Shown here piece by piece: positions 1 through 9,643 of a DNA stretch of 15,270 nucleotides. The notes under the pieces are model-generated. The model was not told the DNA's origin. It made no database searches and saw nothing but the letters and a program-made list of their open reading frames with translations. The stretch is taken from contig JANBPT010001068.1 of assembly GCA_027575765.1 (NCBI GenBank), positions 1 through 15,270 on the forward strand, given 5' to 3'. Position 1 is the first letter of the stretch, and each line of letters begins with the position of its first letter. A program made the position numbers and the translations under genes. This DNA is from Tieghemiomyces parasiticus (lineage: Eukaryota; Kickxellomycota; Dimargaritomycetes; Dimargaritales; Dimargaritaceae).

Positions 1-659
1 TAAAATGGTGGGAGACCTGGGGTTATGATGTACCAGGATCGCGTACTGGGCCAATCAACGCGTCAAGGTTAGCCATCACCAGCTTCAAGGGCCGGCGGAG
101 TTTATATGGCATTGTCATTTTCGACGAAATAGTTTTCGATGGCCCAGGGGACAGGGCAGCGGGGGGGGAGGCAGGCCTTTCCCCTTATCAGTGCCGTCAC
201 CTGCCTCCCTCCCGGGCTCACAATGGACAGAGTCTATGCCGAGCGAACAGACGCGTAACGCGGTCGATGTAGTATATTAACGTCTGTCCCCTTCCGATGC
301 CGATGCGGCCCTGCTTGTTCCTCTCCACTCCTCTTTCCTCCCTTAGAGTCTTTGCTTTTTTTCCTCGGTACGTTCAATCGCTGTCCTTTATTCTGTCTCG
401 GTACACTGTATAATACCCGCTTGCCTTTCTCCGACTCGCAAACCACAGCCACCTACGTCTCCCTCCCTGGCCGTCTACAACGCGGTGCGACAACGACTCC
501 TCGGGGCTCTGACGTATCCAACCTGCCTCACAATCCCTGTACGCGCCTATTACTGCACGCGCACCCTCCTCCCGCATTCGTACTCGCCGCCTGCCAACCA
601 TCTCTCTGCCGCCCCTCCTCCCTCCCTCATAATCCCACAGCCACCCACTTACCATTGTC
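1..659. other. Non-coding region upstream of the TVP15-like gene
   Basis: No convincing gene is seen here. The ORFs in this stretch are low-complexity and overlap one another on both strands. The last 300 bases before the ATG at 660 are pyrimidine-rich on the plus strand (many CTC, CCT and TTT stretches), as is common for fungal promoters and 5' leaders. An AT-rich TATA-like patch lies near 270-280. An eight-G run occupies 161-168. A short minus-strand reading frame near 80-140 could be the end of a neighbouring gene's last exon, but nothing supports it. Confidence 0.5.
161..168 (+). repeat. Poly-G tract (8)
   Basis: Run of eight G on the plus strand in non-coding DNA upstream of the TVP15-like gene. 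Confidence 0.9.
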
Positions 660-1124
660 ATGGCCAACGCGGGGTACGTCGGCAACGACACCAGTCTCAG
701 CTGGCTCTTTCGCCTGCTAAATGTGGTGGTGGCGGGCCTTGTGGCCGTCGCCGGCGTCATGTTCATCATCACCAACGGCTTCCAGCCCATCGTGATTGGC
801 GTCCTCTGCCTCGCCGTGACGGTGCTCATTCTGGCACTCGAGCTCAGCCGGCCGTGGTTCCTGTGGAGCAAGTGTGAGTTTTTGTTCATGTTCTTGGGCC
901 GCGGTATCCTCTATTTCTTCCTGGCCGTCCTCATCCTGGCCCCGCCGCTCTACCATTTGATTGCCGCCGGTATCGTTGGGGCCATCGCCATCCTGTTCTG
1001 TTTGATGCACTTCACCAGCTTTGAGTTTTACTCGCGCAACCCCATGGCCCCCGCTCCGGTCCATCCCGTCGTGGCCTATCCCGCTATGGACTCCCGGTAT
1101 AACCTGCCTGCCGCCTACGTGTAG
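660..1124 (+). CDS. TVP15: Tvp15-like Golgi membrane protein (COPI-associated family)
   Basis: This is a complete intronless gene of 154 residues. It has four hydrophobic segments at about residues 15-37, 41-61, 73-95 and 97-117, short loops, and a proline-rich cytosolic tail of about 35 residues. The third segment contains RGILYFFLAVLIL, which resembles the conserved core of the COPI-associated/TVP15 family. Yeast Tvp15 is 143 residues, so the length fits. Tvp15 is found in Tlg2-containing late-Golgi vesicles and is thought to act in membrane traffic there; its molecular activity is unknown. The start is the first ATG after a long pyrimidine-rich leader and is followed by GCC. The stop is TAG at 1122-1124. 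It lies tail-to-tail with the RRP46 gene, about 530 bases away. The family call rests on the four-helix pattern and the RGILYFF motif. Another small tetraspan Golgi or vesicle protein is the main alternative. Confidence 0.75.
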   Translation: MANAGYVGNDTSLSWLFRLLNVVVAGLVAVAGVMFIITNGFQPIVIGVLCLAVTVLILALELSRPWFLWSKCEFLFMFLGRGILYFFLAVLILAPPLYHLIAAGIVGAIAILFCLMHFTSFEFYSRNPMAPAPVHPVVAYPAMDSRYNLPAAYV

Positions 1125-1652
1125 AATCAATTCTGCCCGAGACCTGGGGGTCTCCAACCCTGAGTATCTGCGTGTCAGTACCTACTCAGTCCCCTTCCCT
1201 CCGCCCTGGTCGATTTGTCAGGGCACTCACTGTCCAGGCTTGTCAATCACCCCACTCTCCTCCCACTACATTTTTAAACGGTCAGATCACCTGGCTGCCT
1301 GTACTTATCCCCTGCCCGGCGTAACCCTGGGCATCTTCTCTCCAGCTTACTCCAACCACCTCTCTCCCGCCGTTCCTTAACATTCGCCTGTCCCTTTTTC
1401 TTGCTCTCCATCCTATTCTCTCATAGCCTACCGACGGTCACTCATTCCACTTTTTGACCCACTGTTTTCCCTATTATCCCGAGTTCTAGCCTATTAAATG
1501 TGATTTTAGTCCATCTCTTTGCATTTTGGTACACAATCTCGAGGGTCGTCTTTACCGCCAGACACGTTCTACCAAATTAATATTTCACTCTCGTATTTCG
1601 TGGAGGGTTACCGGTCTGAGTTGGCTTTAATCCTACCCCATTGTAAATCTCA
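1125..1652. other. Convergent 3' intergenic region between TVP15-like and RRP46
   Basis: This stretch holds the 3' flanks of two convergent genes. On the plus strand it is pyrimidine-rich, with a possible weak poly(A)-type patch (TATTAAA near 1491-1497). On the minus strand an ATTAAA, read from 1631 down to 1626, lies 22 bases beyond the RRP46 stop and could serve as its poly(A) signal. No gene is seen. The 119-codon plus ORF at 1021-1380 overlaps the real gene in another frame and is biased by the CT-rich sequence. Confidence 0.45.
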
Positions 1653-2956
1653 CTAGGCTTTGCCTGACTTGATCTGCTGGGCCTGGGTCAACAACCGCTT
1701 GGTGGTGGCTTTTCTTATAAACTCGATGGTTTTCTCGGCAGCCGCCTGGCAAAGTTTGTAGCACTGCTCGTACTAGAGGGTTGTGATAGATAGGAGCAAT
1801 TGTAGGCGGGGAAGGGCGCATTGCTGGTATTAGATATGTTCACAAAGTTTGTGACCGGATGAGGAGTTACTAGAGAAACATGTGGTGTATAGCAACTGTA
1901 AATACCAAACCGCCAACACCTACCTGGGCTTGGTCAAAAGAGCCGATGGAGTCACTAAAGAGAATGTCTCGGGCGTTCGTGTCAAAAGCGAAGATGTGAA
2001 CCGAGGAGGCGCTCTGGTATGCGGAAGCAGCGGTGGTACGAGACATTAAGGTGGTTAGTCAAGTCTTGAGCCTCGATTTCGTAGTACGCAGGCGAGTCCA
2101 GCAACGGAGAAAATCAAGTGAAGGATGGTCAATCTGCTTACCTCCGTCTCCTCGGCCGTGGGGTCCAGAAACATTCGGTCTTGTTCGTCGATGGCGCAGG
2201 TCACGCTCGCGACCAGCGTCTGCATCGGTACACCGGCGTCCATCAGGGCCACTGTGGCAGCGTTAAAGGCCGCGGATAGGGTCTACAAAAAGCGCGTCGG
2301 TTACAACATGTTGGTGGCAGCGGTTAATGAAGTGGGTTGGTTCGGGATTCCTCGGGAAGCGGTAGGTCCAGCAGCTAGGTTGATGAGTTGTGGCAGGGCG
2401 CATATAAACCTACCGAACCGTGGGCGCTCATCTCTTGGAGTTCGATGCGGATCAGGGTACTAGGGTTCAAGTTGGTCAGAATAACACCTTCGAACACGCG
2501 GCGTATGCTGTGCTCCACCCACCGATCCCGAATGCCTATAGAGGGTGAAAGCAGTGTAAGGAGTCAGCGAGGTGATTACATATTGGAATAGGGGTATTTA
2601 AAACGGGAATTCGAGTGCGGGGCGGGAGGGGAGTAGGTGGCCGGATAGAACGTCGCTTGGTGGCCCGGTAGTATCGCCGCGCATGAATTCTACCACCAAG
2701 GATGCAAATTTCAAGGACCCAACCTACTCGATACCGAAGCCAGTGGCTTGTAATGCACCTCGATGGTGGCCTGGTCGACCTTTTCGTCCCGAATGCGGAC
2801 CTCCATCGGACCGTACACGGCGCAAAGCACGCTGCTAGGAGTTTGGGTGAACCGGGCGGAACCGTCGGCGCGGTTGAGCAGGGCCTGGGTCATCTCGTAA
2901 GGCCGGATCTGCTTGTCGGACCGACCGTCCGCGCGCTTAAATTTGCAGGTGCTCAT
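1653..2956 (-). CDS. RRP46: Exosome complex subunit Rrp46 (RNase PH-fold), five exons
   Basis: Five exons join in frame to give 233 residues: 2956-2728, 2535-2414, 2282-2142, 2013-1924 and 1772-1653 (stop TAG 1655-1653). The N-terminus has the RNase PH-family signature: R-A-D-G-R, then IRP, LNRADGSARF, and a VLCAVYGPMEVRIRDE segment. Later exons give the IRxVFEGVILTNL and AAFNAATVALMDAGVPM helices, CAIDEQ and LDPTAEE, in the order seen in Rrp46/EXOSC5. Yeast Rrp46 is 223 and human EXOSC5 is 235 residues. Rrp46 is one of six PH-fold proteins in the exosome ring, which threads RNA to Rrp44 and Rrp6 for 3'-to-5' decay and processing in nucleus and cytoplasm. Fungal ring subunits are catalytically inactive. 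Three of four donors are GTAGGT and the other is GTAAGC. Introns are 192, 131, 128 and 151 nt. The exon 1 end at 2728 is chosen over a GT at 2734 because only it keeps the phase into exon 2. Confidence 0.93.
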
Positions 2957-3613
2957 GGTGTAGATGGCGGCTGGTGGGGGCCGGGAATGCGAGACGGTAG
3001 ATGCTGGGCTTTGGTGATTAAATGGTTATTAATCGGCTGAATTGGGAGGGCAAATATTCAAACGAGATGCATTTGAGGCGCCTGTTGGCTGCCAACGAAA
3101 TGCTGCACTTTGGCTGGACTGGGCCTGTAGGTGTTGACCGACTGGTCGCTAACCTTTTTTTTTCTACTTTCGGCTTGTTACGCCGAAACAACCGTTAACG
3201 TGGCGGGAAATACTGTTGGGCTAAGTTGGCCGCGTCCAGTTATGCGCTCGGAGTCTCTGGTAGAGGTGGGGGGGGGGCAGGGGCGCCTTCTCCCTTTCAC
3301 CGGAAGTAGGAGGCCGAGCGCCCAAGAGAAAAGCCTCCTGACCACACCACCACGCGCCTGCCTGTCCTGTCAGTCTATACGCATAACGGCGCCCTCTCCA
3401 TTGAGCTCACGTACCCCCATCCCGTTTGCCTTTCTTCCTGTCACCGGTGCCCCTTATTTTTTTTCCATCGACCTGAGTTGTACATTCTCTTACCGCTGCC
3501 CTGACTTCGCCGCTCATTGCACTGCGCATGTAGGCTACGTCTCTATTCGCACCCGCCCTAACCTCGCCCATATCCCTAACCAGTAGCCAGCTCTCTCACA
3601 TCCTTTATTATAG
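2957..3613. promoter_or_regulatory. Divergent promoter region shared by RRP46 and SDS3
   Basis: The two flanking genes point away from each other, so both promoters must lie in these 657 bases. A nine-T run (3155-3163), a ten-G run (3268-3277) and long pyrimidine-rich stretches toward the SDS3 start are visible. The sequence just before the SDS3 ATG ends in TTATTATAG, which would also pass as a splice acceptor, so a 5'-UTR intron is possible. The plus-strand ORF at 3131-3586 has no recognisable protein character and is read as leader DNA. No specific transcription-factor site is claimed. Confidence 0.5.
3268..3277 (+). repeat. Poly-G tract (10)
   Basis: Run of ten G on the plus strand in the RRP46-SDS3 divergent promoter region. 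Confidence 0.9.
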
Positions 3614-4984
3614 ATGGCCATGTCGTATGCACGCGGTGAGAGCGTTGACCGGCGGCAGAAACAGGCCATTCTGCAGCAGTTGGCTGCCATCAACCAGGAC
3701 TTTTGCAACAACCGCCAAGCGTAAGTAGCGGGTAACCCCAATTACACAGACCGACCAAGGTATTACCCTCCTTAGGAGGCCCAGTCACCTCAGACGTCCG
3801 CTCATACTCCCACTCTCACCCATCCATTTATACCAACACGTTGTTACCGGCTCCCCACCATTCTTGGTTGCCCGCGTTTATAAGTATCTACGAGGAAAAG
3901 ATCCAGGAGGTCAATGATATGGCCCAGGCCATCTGTGCAGGTGAGTTGGGCCGGTCCGACGCTGGTGCGGACTGGACATATCCTCTTCATCCCTACGCTC
4001 AGCTATCATATAGCGGACCAAGCCAAAACGACGCACCTTAACATCCTTCGAGTCGTTACCGCTCACTTGCAATGTGCTCGACCAGGCACGGACCCTAAGT
4101 ATCGGGAGAAAGTCGTGGAACTCGGCAAGATGCGTGAAGAAGCCATTTTCAAGGCCAAACTCCTCTGTGACTACCAGCTTGCCTCGGCCCATCAACTATA
4201 CGTAGATGAGGTTCGCCGGGCTGAGGAGGATTACGCGGTAAGTGATGCTATTGGGTGTTGGGTATTTGAGAGGAAGTAGATAAATCGGTTGGACCAGCGA
4301 AACTAACCTTGACACGTGACTTTGGTACCTAACCTGTTCCACTGCTACTGTAGAACGAAAAGGAGGAGCTGCGCGAGAAACTGCGTAGTGGTATTGAGGA
4401 GCGCCTCCGGCGGCTCAAGGACGATAAAGACATCATGGACATTGCGCAAGGTAAGTCCCCCGGGGTTACCCCAAAACGTTTCACCTTGGCAACAGCCACC
4501 TGGTGGTCCAAAGCTAGGCAGATTGCGACGACGGACCGTAATACTAACGGCCCTCGCCTGCAATGCCTTACTCAACCTCCTTTTTCTTTCAGAAATCCAA
4601 GGCGAGGGCGGCTCGCGTTCCAATTCCAAACGTAACCTGCGCAAGCGCGGACCGGACCAGGCCGACCAAAAGACGGGCAAAAAGAAGAACCCGCCATCAG
4701 TGACCCTCAGCCACGCTGTGCCCGAGGAGGACGCGCTAGACGATTTGGCCCAAATGAAGAAGGTAAAAGTCAATGCGGGGGGCCTCTTGGGCACCCACCG
4801 CCTCAGTGGTATACCAGTAATTATGCACGGGTACTGCTGAGTGCAACTAGTTAGGCATCTGTGCTTGTTTCTTATTTTTAACATATATATACACCTTTGT
4901 CCGCGCTGCGCCTTTTTCTCCCCCACATAGTCGTTATCGTCAGGTCCGTCAACTAAGAAGGGCGTGGCCAAGTCCAAACGGTAA
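3614..4984 (+). CDS. SDS3: Sds3/BRMS1-family subunit of the Sin3 histone deacetylase complex, six exons
   Basis: Exons 3614-3720, 3885-3940, 4086-4237, 4354-4450, 4593-4762 and 4931-4984 join in frame to encode 211 residues. The first 140 residues are a charged coiled coil, with a GTDPKY turn (about 55-60) followed by long helices (REKVVELGKMREEAIFKAKL, AEEDYANEKEELREKL). This is the layout of the Sds3-like family, where an xxGTHPEY turn lies in the middle of the dimerising coil. RNLRKRG, then a short acidic helix (EEDALDDLAQMKK) and a basic tail, match the C-terminal pattern of BRMS1. The length is near BRMS1 (about 246). These proteins hold the Sin3-Rpd3 deacetylase complex together and are needed for its activity in the nucleus. 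Donors are GTAAGT, GTGAGT, GTAAGT, GTAAGT and GTAAAA. The last intron is the least certain: reading through it would end the protein 24 codons later at 4838-4840. The stop codon at 4982-4984 overlaps another donor-like GTAAGG. Confidence 0.82.
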
Positions 4985-5102
4985 GGCTATCTTGACCTCC
5001 CCCTTCCTCTTCCTTTAGCAACCGTGGCTTATGGCAATGGCCGTCGGTAGCAACACCCTTCTCTCCACAGGGATGCACCGGCCTTTCCCCTATTCCATAT
5101 GT

Positions 5103-5108
5103 AATAAA
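5103..5108 (+). terminator. Poly(A) signal AATAAA of the SDS3 gene
   Basis: A perfect AATAAA follows the SDS3 stop codon by about 120 bases, on the same strand, and is followed by T-rich sequence. The position suits the 3' end of that transcript. Confidence 0.6.
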
Positions 5109-6217
5109 GTTTTATATTAGAATGAATGGCGCTCCCACCATCTGCCTTTAATGTCCGAGAGGAAACCCCCGTGTTGCCCCCATCTCTTCTCCTTCCTATG
5201 GTCAATTTGCTATTATTGACTACACCCTTTTTTACACAGTGATTATGGGCACTAATCAATCTGATACCACTTCTTTGGAGGTATTCTTTACTATAGCTTT
5301 TGATTACTTCCCATAGTGACCGTTTACTGGCATTGTAGCACCAGCCTTCTCATCAACAGAACTAGAAATTGACCGTGTATAAGAGATAGCACATCTTGTC
5401 TCTCAAAGACCCCTCATTGTTAGTTTCACCCACACCCTTCCCCCCTGCCTGTCTTCATTTCCTTCTAATAGATCGATTCTTTAGCCATTCTCTGGCTATC
5501 TATGCCTCTCCTCTTTTAGTACCATTTTAGGGGGGGTTGTAGGGCCTAGTTTGACGGAAATTTCAGAGTAATTTTCCATGTAGCACCTACACAGCAGGCA
5601 CCTTGAATCGCAGTAACTTACAAACCACCGGCCTCCTAGGCCGCATGAACAGCTACGTAATTACCAGATACCGCACACTATCTACTGGAACTCATGATAT
5701 AGCAGCCGCACAGCAACTATATTAACCCAGGCCCCAACCCTCCTCCATAATTCCTGCTCCGTTTTGTCACCTACTTTCTTGTATTGGTTTGACAGTGCAT
5801 AGTATTCCCCACGTCTCTACTAAACCTACCCCGCCTGTCTACTTGTCCAGTGAGTGCCAGGCCCCATTTATGGGCACCAAAACGTGCCATGTATTGTCAA
5901 TAGTCATCTTCTGAAATTAGATCGAACGCCTTCAGTTTCATTTCCCTGGTGGTTTACGTATGCGAAAAATCGATAGTCCTACCTTTGGTGGCAGAAAATC
6001 CCGGTTACTCCCCAACGTTACTGTCAGTTCTATTGCTGCCACTTACTTTAGCGAATTGCTTTCATTGGCTTGGAGTCTATAATAAGGAGCTCAGTTACAG
6101 AGTTCCAATTAATCCACATGCATTAGAGCCACCCTATTAAGGGCTGCCAAAGACAGCCCAATTTCATTACGGTACCAATATAACACAACAATGACGACCG
6201 ACGCCCGTAGGTTTCAA
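5109..6217. other. Convergent intergenic region between SDS3 and the 7-TM gene
   Basis: About 1.1 kb without a supported gene. The base composition is visibly richer in A and T than the flanking exons, with frequent stops in all frames. A seven-G run lies at 5530-5536. The 63-codon plus ORF at 5949-6140 has no recognisable motif and no coding-like base pattern, so it is left out. Confidence 0.5.
5530..5536 (+). repeat. Poly-G tract (7)
   Basis: Run of seven G on the plus strand in the intergenic region between SDS3 and the 7-TM gene. Confidence 0.9.
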
Positions 6218-7924
6218 TTATAGAAGGATTTTAAAGTCGGGGTCGCCCGGCTGGAATTTTGGCTCGTCCACCATGTCATGCCACGAGCGTATGGCTGGCG
6301 CATTAACTGCATCTAACTCCAAATCGGAATAGGGGTCCGGGAAGGACAGTGGGCTGTGGGGTTTCTCGGAGACAGGGCTGCCCAGGCGGTCTAGGTCAGT
6401 ACCCAGGGGCAAAGTGCTATCCTGGGATGAAGTCATCCCATGGATTTGCTGCTGCTGCTGGTGGTCGTGGTGGTGGTGGGAGGAGGTGAATCCATCCAAT
6501 TGGATGGAATGGTTGGCCTTGTGGTGACGGGCGCCGCTGGTAGAACCACCCGCGCTGCTACGTACTTTAGATGCTGCGGTCAGCGTCCAGAAGATGGCGG
6601 CGGCTGAGATGAATGAAAACACCTGCGCGAATACCGTTTTGGCGATGAACAGCGAGATACGTGGGGGACGCCAGACGGTACTCTCCAGCACCGAGAACAT
6701 CCCCATTATGATATAGCCTAGGCAAGATAGATTGATGAGGTAGGTCAGCTTGACGAGGGCCATGGGACCCGCGCCATTCTTGCGCTGGGCCCACTGGGTG
6801 CGGGAGATCAGCACCGCACTGTGGATGATGACGGCTATCTCAATCACAACGCACCCTGGGCTGAGGTAGTAATTCATGACCGTTATGAAGGCCGCAAATT
6901 GCAACGACTGGTGCACATAGACATCGGTAGCACTACAGATGGTATACACGGTCGTGTAACCCACCATGAAGATGGTATACCAGTAGAATACGCGTATATA
7001 GCGCCAGTTGTAGATGCGCAAGACGACGCGTGCCCACTGCATGAGGAGGAATGAGTAGGCCATGCTTTGGACACCGACAGAAAGCCGGCGCACCATAGCG
7101 TTGGCTCTCGTCGTAGCGGTCTCGACCGGGCAGGCCATGTAGAAAACCAGGTGGAGTAGGAGGAGAAAGGCGCTGGTGATGCGAATCAAGTACCGGTCCC
7201 TTGTGAAAAAGCCCTTGCGGATAAAGGTGATGCCAATGTGATAGGCGATGTACAGCGCGGCGAGAAGGTTGACAACGAAGAAGGACCAGCGGATACCAGC
7301 CCAGGTCGCCGAGTGGTAGTAGATGTTCCAGGGGCTCTCGTCGTGGATGACGTGGATGGACACTCCCCGGTCGTCCGCGTCAGCAAGGACTTGGCGTAGT
7401 GTGTCGGCACTATCCGACCCCACCACCATGAGGTCGTCCACGTCGAACGGCAGGGCATCTTGGTAATACTTGAATAGCTCCTCACTGATGCCGCCAACGT
7501 CGTAGTCGGAACTGTAATTGGACACGAATACCAAAACCTTCACGGCTGCAAGGATGGCCTTGGTCTCCGTATCGCTGGATTGACGGCATGCAAAAAGTGT
7601 GTGGAGTACCATCGTGCATTTGTGGTTGGAGTTAACAAGGGCCACCAAAGGCTCAGTAGCACTAGCGTCAACCCCGACGTCAAGCTGGTAAGCGGTCTGA
7701 CCCTGCATGGTAAATTGGCACTGATCGTCCAGCGATATTTGGATGAGGCGGGCGTCGTAGGGCTTGCTGGAGTGGTCGTGGCTATCGCCGTAGAGCGCGA
7801 GGTCATGGGAGGGAACCATTTGGTTGGTATGCTTGACCGTGAAGGCCGTATGGGCGAGCCGTGGCCCGACTAGGGCGGTGCAGAGGACCGCCCAGAGCGC
7901 CGGTCGCCAGCGGGTGGGCCACAT
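6218..7924 (-). CDS. Signal-peptide protein with luminal domain and seven-helix membrane domain (receptor-like, family unknown)
   Basis: This is a single uninterrupted ORF of 568 residues. Residues 1-25 look like a cleaved signal peptide (basic start, then ALWAVLCTALVGP, with AHTA near the cut). Residues about 26-210 form a luminal or extracellular domain with cysteines at 69, 103 and 113 and an NYSS glycosylation site near 136. Part of it (AAVKVLVFVSN..., DLMVVGSDSADTL) has the alternating beta/alpha look of a protease-associated-like or Rossmann-like fold. Hydrophobic helices follow at about 212-234, 246-266, 281-301, 311-332, 340-373 (with an SPG break), 388-411 and 422-452. This gives seven passes and a cytosolic tail of about 115 residues with HHHH and QQQQQ runs and many S/T-P sites. 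The topology, N-terminus outside and Ser/Pro-rich tail inside, is that of a GPCR or of a GOST/GPR180-like trafficking receptor. No family signature is clear enough to name it. The codons are GC-rich at third positions, as in neighbouring genes, so the ORF is very likely real. Confidence 0.85.
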   Translation of the reverse strand: MWPTRWRPALWAVLCTALVGPRLAHTAFTVKHTNQMVPSHDLALYGDSHDHSSKPYDARLIQISLDDQCQFTMQGQTAYQLDVGVDASATEPLVALVNSNHKCTMVLHTLFACRQSSDTETKAILAAVKVLVFVSNYSSDYDVGGISEELFKYYQDALPFDVDDLMVVGSDSADTLRQVLADADDRGVSIHVIHDESPWNIYYHSATWAGIRWSFFVVNLLAALYIAYHIGITFIRKGFFTRDRYLIRITSAFLLLLHLVFYMACPVETATTRANAMVRRLSVGVQSMAYSFLLMQWARVVLRIYNWRYIRVFYWYTIFMVGYTTVYTICSATDVYVHQSLQFAAFITVMNYYLSPGCVVIEIAVIIHSAVLISRTQWAQRKNGAGPMALVKLTYLINLSCLGYIIMGMFSVLESTVWRPPRISLFIAKTVFAQVFSFISAAAIFWTLTAASKVRSSAGGSTSGARHHKANHSIQLDGFTSSHHHHDHQQQQQIHGMTSSQDSTLPLGTDLDRLGSPVSEKPHSPLSFPDPYSDLELDAVNAPAIRSWHDMVDEPKFQPGDPDFKILL

Positions 7925-9579
7925 GCCGAAACCAAAAATAAATAAATGGCAACGAGTAAGGGGTCACTGTGCAGAGATAAGAGACGGTCGGACAACTAGG
8001 CCTGTTCGTTTTAGGAAATGCGTTGGAAAGGGAGTAGGGGGGTCAGTTGGCTACTAGTAATACGATTCACCGACCGGCAATATATTATGCAGGGTTTAAA
8101 GGGCACAGACTGTAACAGAAGGGATGTAGAGGACAAGAAAGTTTTAGAGCAGAATTAAACTAGAGGTGGTTAGTTAAGACTAGATACATGATGGAGGCCG
8201 AGTCAAGGCCAGTGCTCAAGTGGGTGGCTAGCGTGGTACATTATTCTGTTAGTAAAGTACGACGAAAGGGGTGGTAATGAGGCTTGGAAAGTAGAAAATA
8301 AATATTGAATGCGCGGTAATTTCGGCGTGGCAACTCTGGTTGTTTTAAGTGTGCGCCCGGCTAGAAGGTGCTCACAGTTAAGAGAGAGCGAGGGTGTGTG
8401 GATGTAGAATGGGAGCGAAATCAAGCCGTGGCCAGCAGGTGGCAGGCCCCTAATTCCACAGAGGTGATCCACCGGCCGGCACGACTGTCATTCTGTCATC
8501 GGGCCTTACCACTCTTATTCTAGGCCGGACTCCAGTAGACACACCCACCTTGGGGCACTCAGTGTGTCGGCTCTTAGGGTATTGGCCACTCTTGAAAGTC
8601 CACAGCCTCTGTGTTCACAGTGACCCGCACTCCCTGGCACTTGGGTTATGATTAGGAGGACGACCAACCTGGTCGGTTAGTGACCATAGTTAGGGTTTAT
8701 AGTAGCTAAGCGATTTCCAAAGCGGGCCGGCGATTTCCCTGTCGTCATCAGTCCTCCCTTACAATCAATTGATTGTTCGTTAGTAAAAAAAAAAGCACCA
8801 CAGTGTTTACAATTGCAGGCCTCTTACTCACTCCACTGCGCGATGTTAAACAAAAAAAATCCCACCACCTCCTTACTTACTCCCACATTAGTTATTATGT
8901 TGGTAGGGTGCTATCACTTGCCGATCGCCGCGACTGAGCCAGCCACGTATGGGATAGAAAAGGCCGCGTCGAGGGTAGATGAGGTGAGAGTAGACCAAGG
9001 TGAAGCGAGAACTTCTTTAACTGGAAGCTAGGGGCGGAAATGGTTGCCATTCATATTAGTACGTGTTCCCATTGCGGACGGATCTGAGGTTTGGCGGGGA
9101 TGGTGATTCTCAGTCCTCACCCACCATATATTAGATAAGCCCAGCGTGAGTGCGGAGGCATTATCCCGTCTTGTCCTACCAGTGTATGTCTATCCAGGAC
9201 TAAGGATGTTGGAATTACATGACTACCCCCCTGTGGCATCACAGTCTCTATGCAATTTAGACCCGCGAGCCATTGTCCAATGTGGATAGACCAGGGGATT
9301 ATCTCTCGGCTGGGGCACGGCGCCTCTCTGCTGTCTTAAATACAAAATCAATTAGTCCTAATCCTTCTCTTTAACGGAGTTCATCCCTCTCACAGGCCAA
9401 TCTCTCCGACCTCCTAGCTGACTTGAGTTTTCCAGACATTGAGGAACAATTAATGTCATTATGCTTGTAAACTCGCCCTGTTAAAATCCGGGGCACGTAG
9501 CATTAGCCAATCGACTTACTAACTAGTAAACTGAATTATGTAAACGCCCAGTCCATAGGTTAGTACACAATCTCAAAAT

Positions 9580-9587
9580 GGGGGGGG
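9580..9587 (+). repeat. Poly-G tract (8)
   Basis: Run of eight G on the plus strand in the gene-poor region, 250 bases from the next such run. Confidence 0.9.
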
Positions 9588-9624
9588 AGTTCTTTTGAAA
9601 AAGCCTGTAGGTATAGGGGTGCCA

Positions 9625-9643
9625 AATAATAATAACAATAATT
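9625..9643. repeat. AAT-type microsatellite
   Basis: A short imperfect run of AAT/AAC units in non-coding DNA. It is probably a slippage repeat with no assigned role. Confidence 0.5.

Noticed and set aside
374..889. 171-codon minus ORF and neighbouring ORFs around the TVP15-like gene
   Set aside because: They overlap the TVP15-like gene or its CT-rich leader in antisense and have low-complexity composition.
3131..3586. 151-codon plus ORF upstream of SDS3
   Set aside because: It contains a hydrophobic start but no family motif, and it spans a poly-G tract. It is better explained as leader/promoter DNA.
4345..4977. 210-codon minus ORF opposite SDS3
   Set aside because: It crosses the SDS3 exons and introns in antisense. 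The plus-strand exons join in phase into a known family, so this is a shadow.
8203..8472. 89-codon minus ORF
   Set aside because: No motif, no supporting splice or promoter context, and GC at third positions unlike the real genes.
8813..9031. 72-codon plus ORF with a hydrophobic stretch
   Set aside because: It follows an A-rich non-coding tract. The composition is not protein-like after the first 40 residues and no family is recognised.
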